From assembly GCA_050084985.1 (NCBI GenBank), contig JBITNC010000002.1:33790001-33854000 (forward strand): 64,000 nt of DNA, in the 5' to 3' direction. Origin of the DNA: Nageia nagi (Eukaryota; Pinophyta). Of the stretch, positions 61,663 through 64,000 are shown in pieces (position 1 is the stretch's first letter; every line of letters starts with the position of its first letter). A model generated the notes under the pieces. That model was not told where the DNA came from. It saw nothing but the letters and a program-made list of their open reading frames with translations, and made no database searches. Made by a program: the position numbers and the translations under genes.

Positions 61663-62221
61663 ATGAAAAACATAGAACCTGCCAAGAAAAGATAAGAGTA
61701 ATGCATAAGAAGGAACACTCTAGTCCATTTTATCTTAAGTGTTTGACCCTAAGGGCCTTATTAATGTGTTGAAACCAACTCATTTCTACATAATAGTGGT
61801 AGTTTCTTCTTGAACCAAGTTAACATAATGTCTATCAACCACCATTACTTTGATTACTAACATCTATAGTACAAATCATAAAGATTGCAAAGAAGTAGAT
61901 AGCAATTGATAGAGCATAGTATCGAATCATACCCATCAATTTGCAATCAAATAATTACTCAAACAGCTATAGTGCTATCTCTAAATAGCTACAAGGCTAA
62001 AGAAGGAGCAATCAATGACATGTTAGAAGGATTGCAACTCTATGGACATAGCTATTCAGAAATTACAAATTCCCAAATAGTCATGTTGTTGGTATTTATT
62101 CACTATGTAATCTAACATAGTTGTAGTATTTATGTAAATAGCATTGTTTTAGTTATTTTATTAAATGCTAGTAATTATGTATATTAATGAAATCCAACCA
62201 TCAAAAGAGAAATAAAAGTTG

Positions 62222-62229
62222 TATAAATA
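62222..62229 (+). promoter_or_regulatory. TATA box of B 3' LTR
   Basis: TATAAATA in GTTGTATAAATAGCTAACTC, the same context as at 29301. Confidence 0.6.
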
Positions 62230-62738
62230 GCTAACTCTTAGAGATCAAAAAGGTCAAATATTTTAGCAAATTTGTCTAAATCTGTAAGATCTATTCACAT
62301 ATGATAATACAAATATATAATGATTTTTCTTCTTAAAATAAAGTGGCTATTTATTGCTCTTGTGGATGTTATGTGTGAAATGCTTTCTTCAAATTATGGC
62401 TATGTATTGTGATTATGATACCCCAAGTGCGAGATAGTTTGCTATTCTTAATCTTAGCTATGAATTGTTTTCTATGCTGCAATGCTCGAGTTGTATATTT
62501 CTTATTTTAGCTCTATTATTTATTTATATCTTTTCTATAACTCTTTATCTTTTCATTTCTTTCTTGTTACATTTAACCTTGAATATACATAGGAACTAAC
62601 CTATAAACTAGAGATTGAGTAGAAAACCAACACGAGCGCATCCCCACCACCTTCTGCTCTTTCAAGGAATTTACTATTGTGAGCAGTGGAGAACATGACT
62701 TAACCAAACCCTTTGAGGTTACACTATACTGATCAACA

Positions 62739-62965
62739 GTTATGCTAGAGGATAGTGTTTAAGAAGTGAAAATAGGAGAATTGTAAGAGTTCATATTTAT
62801 GAAAGAAGTGAGATCTAGTTAGTGGATGTACTCCTAATTGGAGGAACCACTTACATATTGAGTTATCTTTGTGAGATTACTTTGTGAGTTTGTTAAATGT
62901 GAATTGTGAGCTTTCATATGATCTTGGTTTTTTAGGATTGCTTTTGTTATAGTTCAATCCCTTCA
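62739..62965 (+). mobile_element. Family A LTR, right part
   Basis: Begins with the duplicated GTTAT and follows the solo LTR (GCTAGAGGATAGTGTTT, GAGATCTAGTTAGTGGATG, GGAACCACTT, GAGTTATCTTTGTGAGATTA) to CCCTTCA. The next bases, TTTGGTATC, resemble the start of a primer site, so the LTR may have had an internal region, but copia sequence of a different element follows at once. Confidence 0.85.
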
Positions 62966-62979
62966 TTTGGTATCTTGTG

Positions 62980-63647
62980 ATGAAAACTTCACCCTTAGGA
63001 GGATTTTGTATTTGACTATTTTTAGGTCAGATATTATCTTTGCATCTTATGGCTTAATTCATGTAGAAACTATATGTTGAGCACTTCAAATTTGTTAAGC
63101 AAATCTTGAGATATATTGCAAGGACTAAAGATCTTGCTCTCAAGTATTATAAGTTACCCTCATTTATTCTCTTTGGATTATTAGATTCTGATTATGGAGG
63201 AGATAGAGATGATAAGAAATCAACCTCTATGTATGTGTTTAGCATTAGTTTAGATGTTATCTCTTGGGTTATCAAAAAGCAACCTACTATTTCTCTTTCC
63301 ATCATAGAAGTTGAATACCATGCCATGTTTGTTGCAACCCAAGAAGCTATTTGGTTGAGGCATATTTTGAAAGAAATTAGGTATGAGCAAGATGGTTTAT
63401 CTTTGATTTCTTCAAATAATCAATTGATGATCTTTTTGGCTAAGAATCCTATGTTCTATTAGAGAACAAAACATGTAGAAATCTAGGCATATTTTATCAA
63501 GAAGAAGGTTCTTGATAGTATCATACACCTAGAGTATTTTCCATCCACCTTGAAATCTATTGATTTATTCACCAAGCCCCTCTTAGAAGTTGAGTTCTTT
63601 AAGTTTAAGGATGCTATCAGGTTGGTGAAGTTGCCCTCAAGGGGGAG
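62980..63647 (+). pseudogene. Ty1/copia RT tail and RNase H (element E)
   Basis: From about 62985 the frame gives LRRILYLTIFRSDIIFAS (copia RT end), VEHFKFVKQILRYIARTKDL, FGLLDSDYGGDRDDKKSTSM (RNase H D-S-D and K-S-T-S), VISWVIKKQPTISLSIIEVE (S-S-T-E-A-E-Y region with altered Glu), EAIWLRHILKEI, SSNNQLMIFLAKNPMFY (usual D-N-x-S-A), then after a TAG KHVEI.AYFIKKKVLDSI and FTKPLLEVEFFKFKDAI. It ends at the polypurine tract AAGGGGGAG (63639-63647). The sequence is well kept and the 5' part of the element is missing from this side. Confidence 0.9.
63639..63647 (+). other. Polypurine tract of copia element E
   Basis: AAGGGGGAG after a copia C-terminus and directly before TGAAGTTTGAATTC, the expected LTR start. 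Confidence 0.85.
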
Positions 63648-64000
63648 TGAAGTTTGAATTCTTATGTTGAATTCATGTTTATGATGATAACTTTACTCCT
63701 AGGAGGATTTTATGCTATATAGTGTTGATTTTGTTGTACACCTTCATGGTAAGTTCGCTCTGCATGAGGAACTTGTATAAATTTTAGAGCAAAAAGACTG
63801 GCCAATCTAGCATTATTCAGTTATCTATGTGTGAAAAAATCTTATGTGTCTTTTAGCACTATTTAGTTATCCATATGTAAGGAACTCGTATGTGCATGCT
63901 CTATTTTGTAATGATAATTAACAATATTTTATATACAGTAGGTGACTATGAGTTTTGGCTTGGCATCTTTATGATGATTTATAGTGCACCATTGATCAAT
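63648..64000 (+). mobile_element. 3' LTR of copia element E (runs off the window)
   Basis: Begins TGAAGTTTGAATTCTTATG after the polypurine tract. Contains a short duplication (CTTATGTGTCTTTTAGCA..TTAGTTATC.ATATG near 63810-63890). No CA end is seen before 64000, so it is incomplete here. It does not resemble the family A LTR, so A and E are different elements. Confidence 0.75.

Larger units (their letters stand above)
27809..62738 (+). mobile_element. Ty3/gypsy element B, about 14.6 kb plus nested insert; TSD GTTAT
   Basis: Begins TGCATTCTTTTAG and ends ACTGATCAACA, flanked by GTTAT on both sides, inside the family A LTR. Subtracting element C and its duplicated CCTAC leaves about 14,606 bp. 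Order: 5' LTR (2009 bp), primer site, gag, protease, RNase H, RT, second RNase H, integrase (split by C), a ~3.8-kb extra reading frame, 3' LTR (2218 bp). The same order in C, an independent insertion of the family, shows it is ancestral. The RNase H before RT and the extra frame are unlike the ordinary gypsy layout. The dual RNase H points to the non-chromovirus Tat side of plant gypsy elements (inference). All frames carry stops. Confidence 0.93.
60521..62738 (+). mobile_element. 3' LTR of element B
   Basis: 2218 bp, starts TATATTCTTTTAG (originally TGCATTC, as in the 5' LTR) and ends GATCAACA. It has seven tandem ~99-bp units (60957-61662) against five in the 5' LTR. The sequence before it (AAGGAGCCACTAGAAGAT) is not a clean polypurine tract. 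C has a corresponding AGGAGCTACCAAAATAT. Confidence 0.9.

Noticed and set aside
1-64000. tRNA, rRNA, CRISPR array or prokaryotic-type defence system
   Set aside because: No cloverleaf with the A and B boxes, no rRNA core sequence, and no regularly spaced identical repeats with unique spacers were seen. The ~99-bp LTR repeats have no spacers.

Overview
The window looks like nuclear DNA of a land plant, most likely a gymnosperm. It is AT-rich and almost all of it is old, decayed transposable-element sequence. The only cellular gene trace is a broken leucine-rich-repeat receptor kinase related to Arabidopsis At3g28040. The class of elements (Ty3/gypsy, Ty1/copia, L1-type LINE) shows it is a plant. 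The guess of gymnosperm is inference, from LTR pairs about 15% diverged that are still complete and nested. I see no intact cellular gene, rRNA, tRNA or CRISPR array.

Region 1 (1-9.3 kb) holds a 94-nt hairpin at 249-342, the receptor-kinase pseudogene on the minus strand (2163-3378), and a roughly 1.3-kb duplication of its 3' flank (781-2090 and 6841-8253). Region 2 (9.3-27.5 kb) holds element debris. There is a primer-site-like motif and a GC-richer island near 9.3-9.7 kb, a solo LTR with perfect 5-bp target duplication (10726-11220), and the 3' end of a gypsy element (integrase tail, polypurine tract and LTR, 11.4-13.1 kb). Beyond these lie a copia protease-integrase remnant (16.4-17.5 kb), a 300-bp tandem duplication (20.6-21.2 kb), an unrecognised decayed coding stretch (22.4-22.9 kb) and an L1-type LINE on the minus strand (24.6-26.7 kb).

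Region 3 (27.5-63.0 kb) is a nested stack that can be resolved to the base. An LTR of the same family as the solo LTR is split at 27808/62739 by element B (27809-62738, TSD GTTAT). B is split inside its integrase by element C (35330-55648, minus strand, TSD CCTAC). C is split upstream of its integrase by element D (42963-48949, plus strand, TSD TAGAG). B and C are one family, about 14.6 and 14.3 kb once their inserts are subtracted. Their order is 2-kb LTR, gag, protease, an RNase H domain placed before the reverse transcriptase, RT, a second degenerate RNase H, integrase, a further ~3.8-kb reading frame of unknown function, and LTR. D is a 6-kb chromovirus with 404-bp LTRs.

Region 4 (63.0-64 kb) is the 3' end of a copia element: RT tail, RNase H, polypurine tract and the start of its LTR.

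The most unusual points are the RNase H upstream of RT in two independent copies, the conserved extra reading frame downstream of integrase, and a 99-bp repeat in the B/C LTRs. Each repeat unit carries a TGACGTCA-like palindrome seen in nearly every CpG-decay state. All of these elements are broken by stops and frameshifts, so none encodes a working protein.
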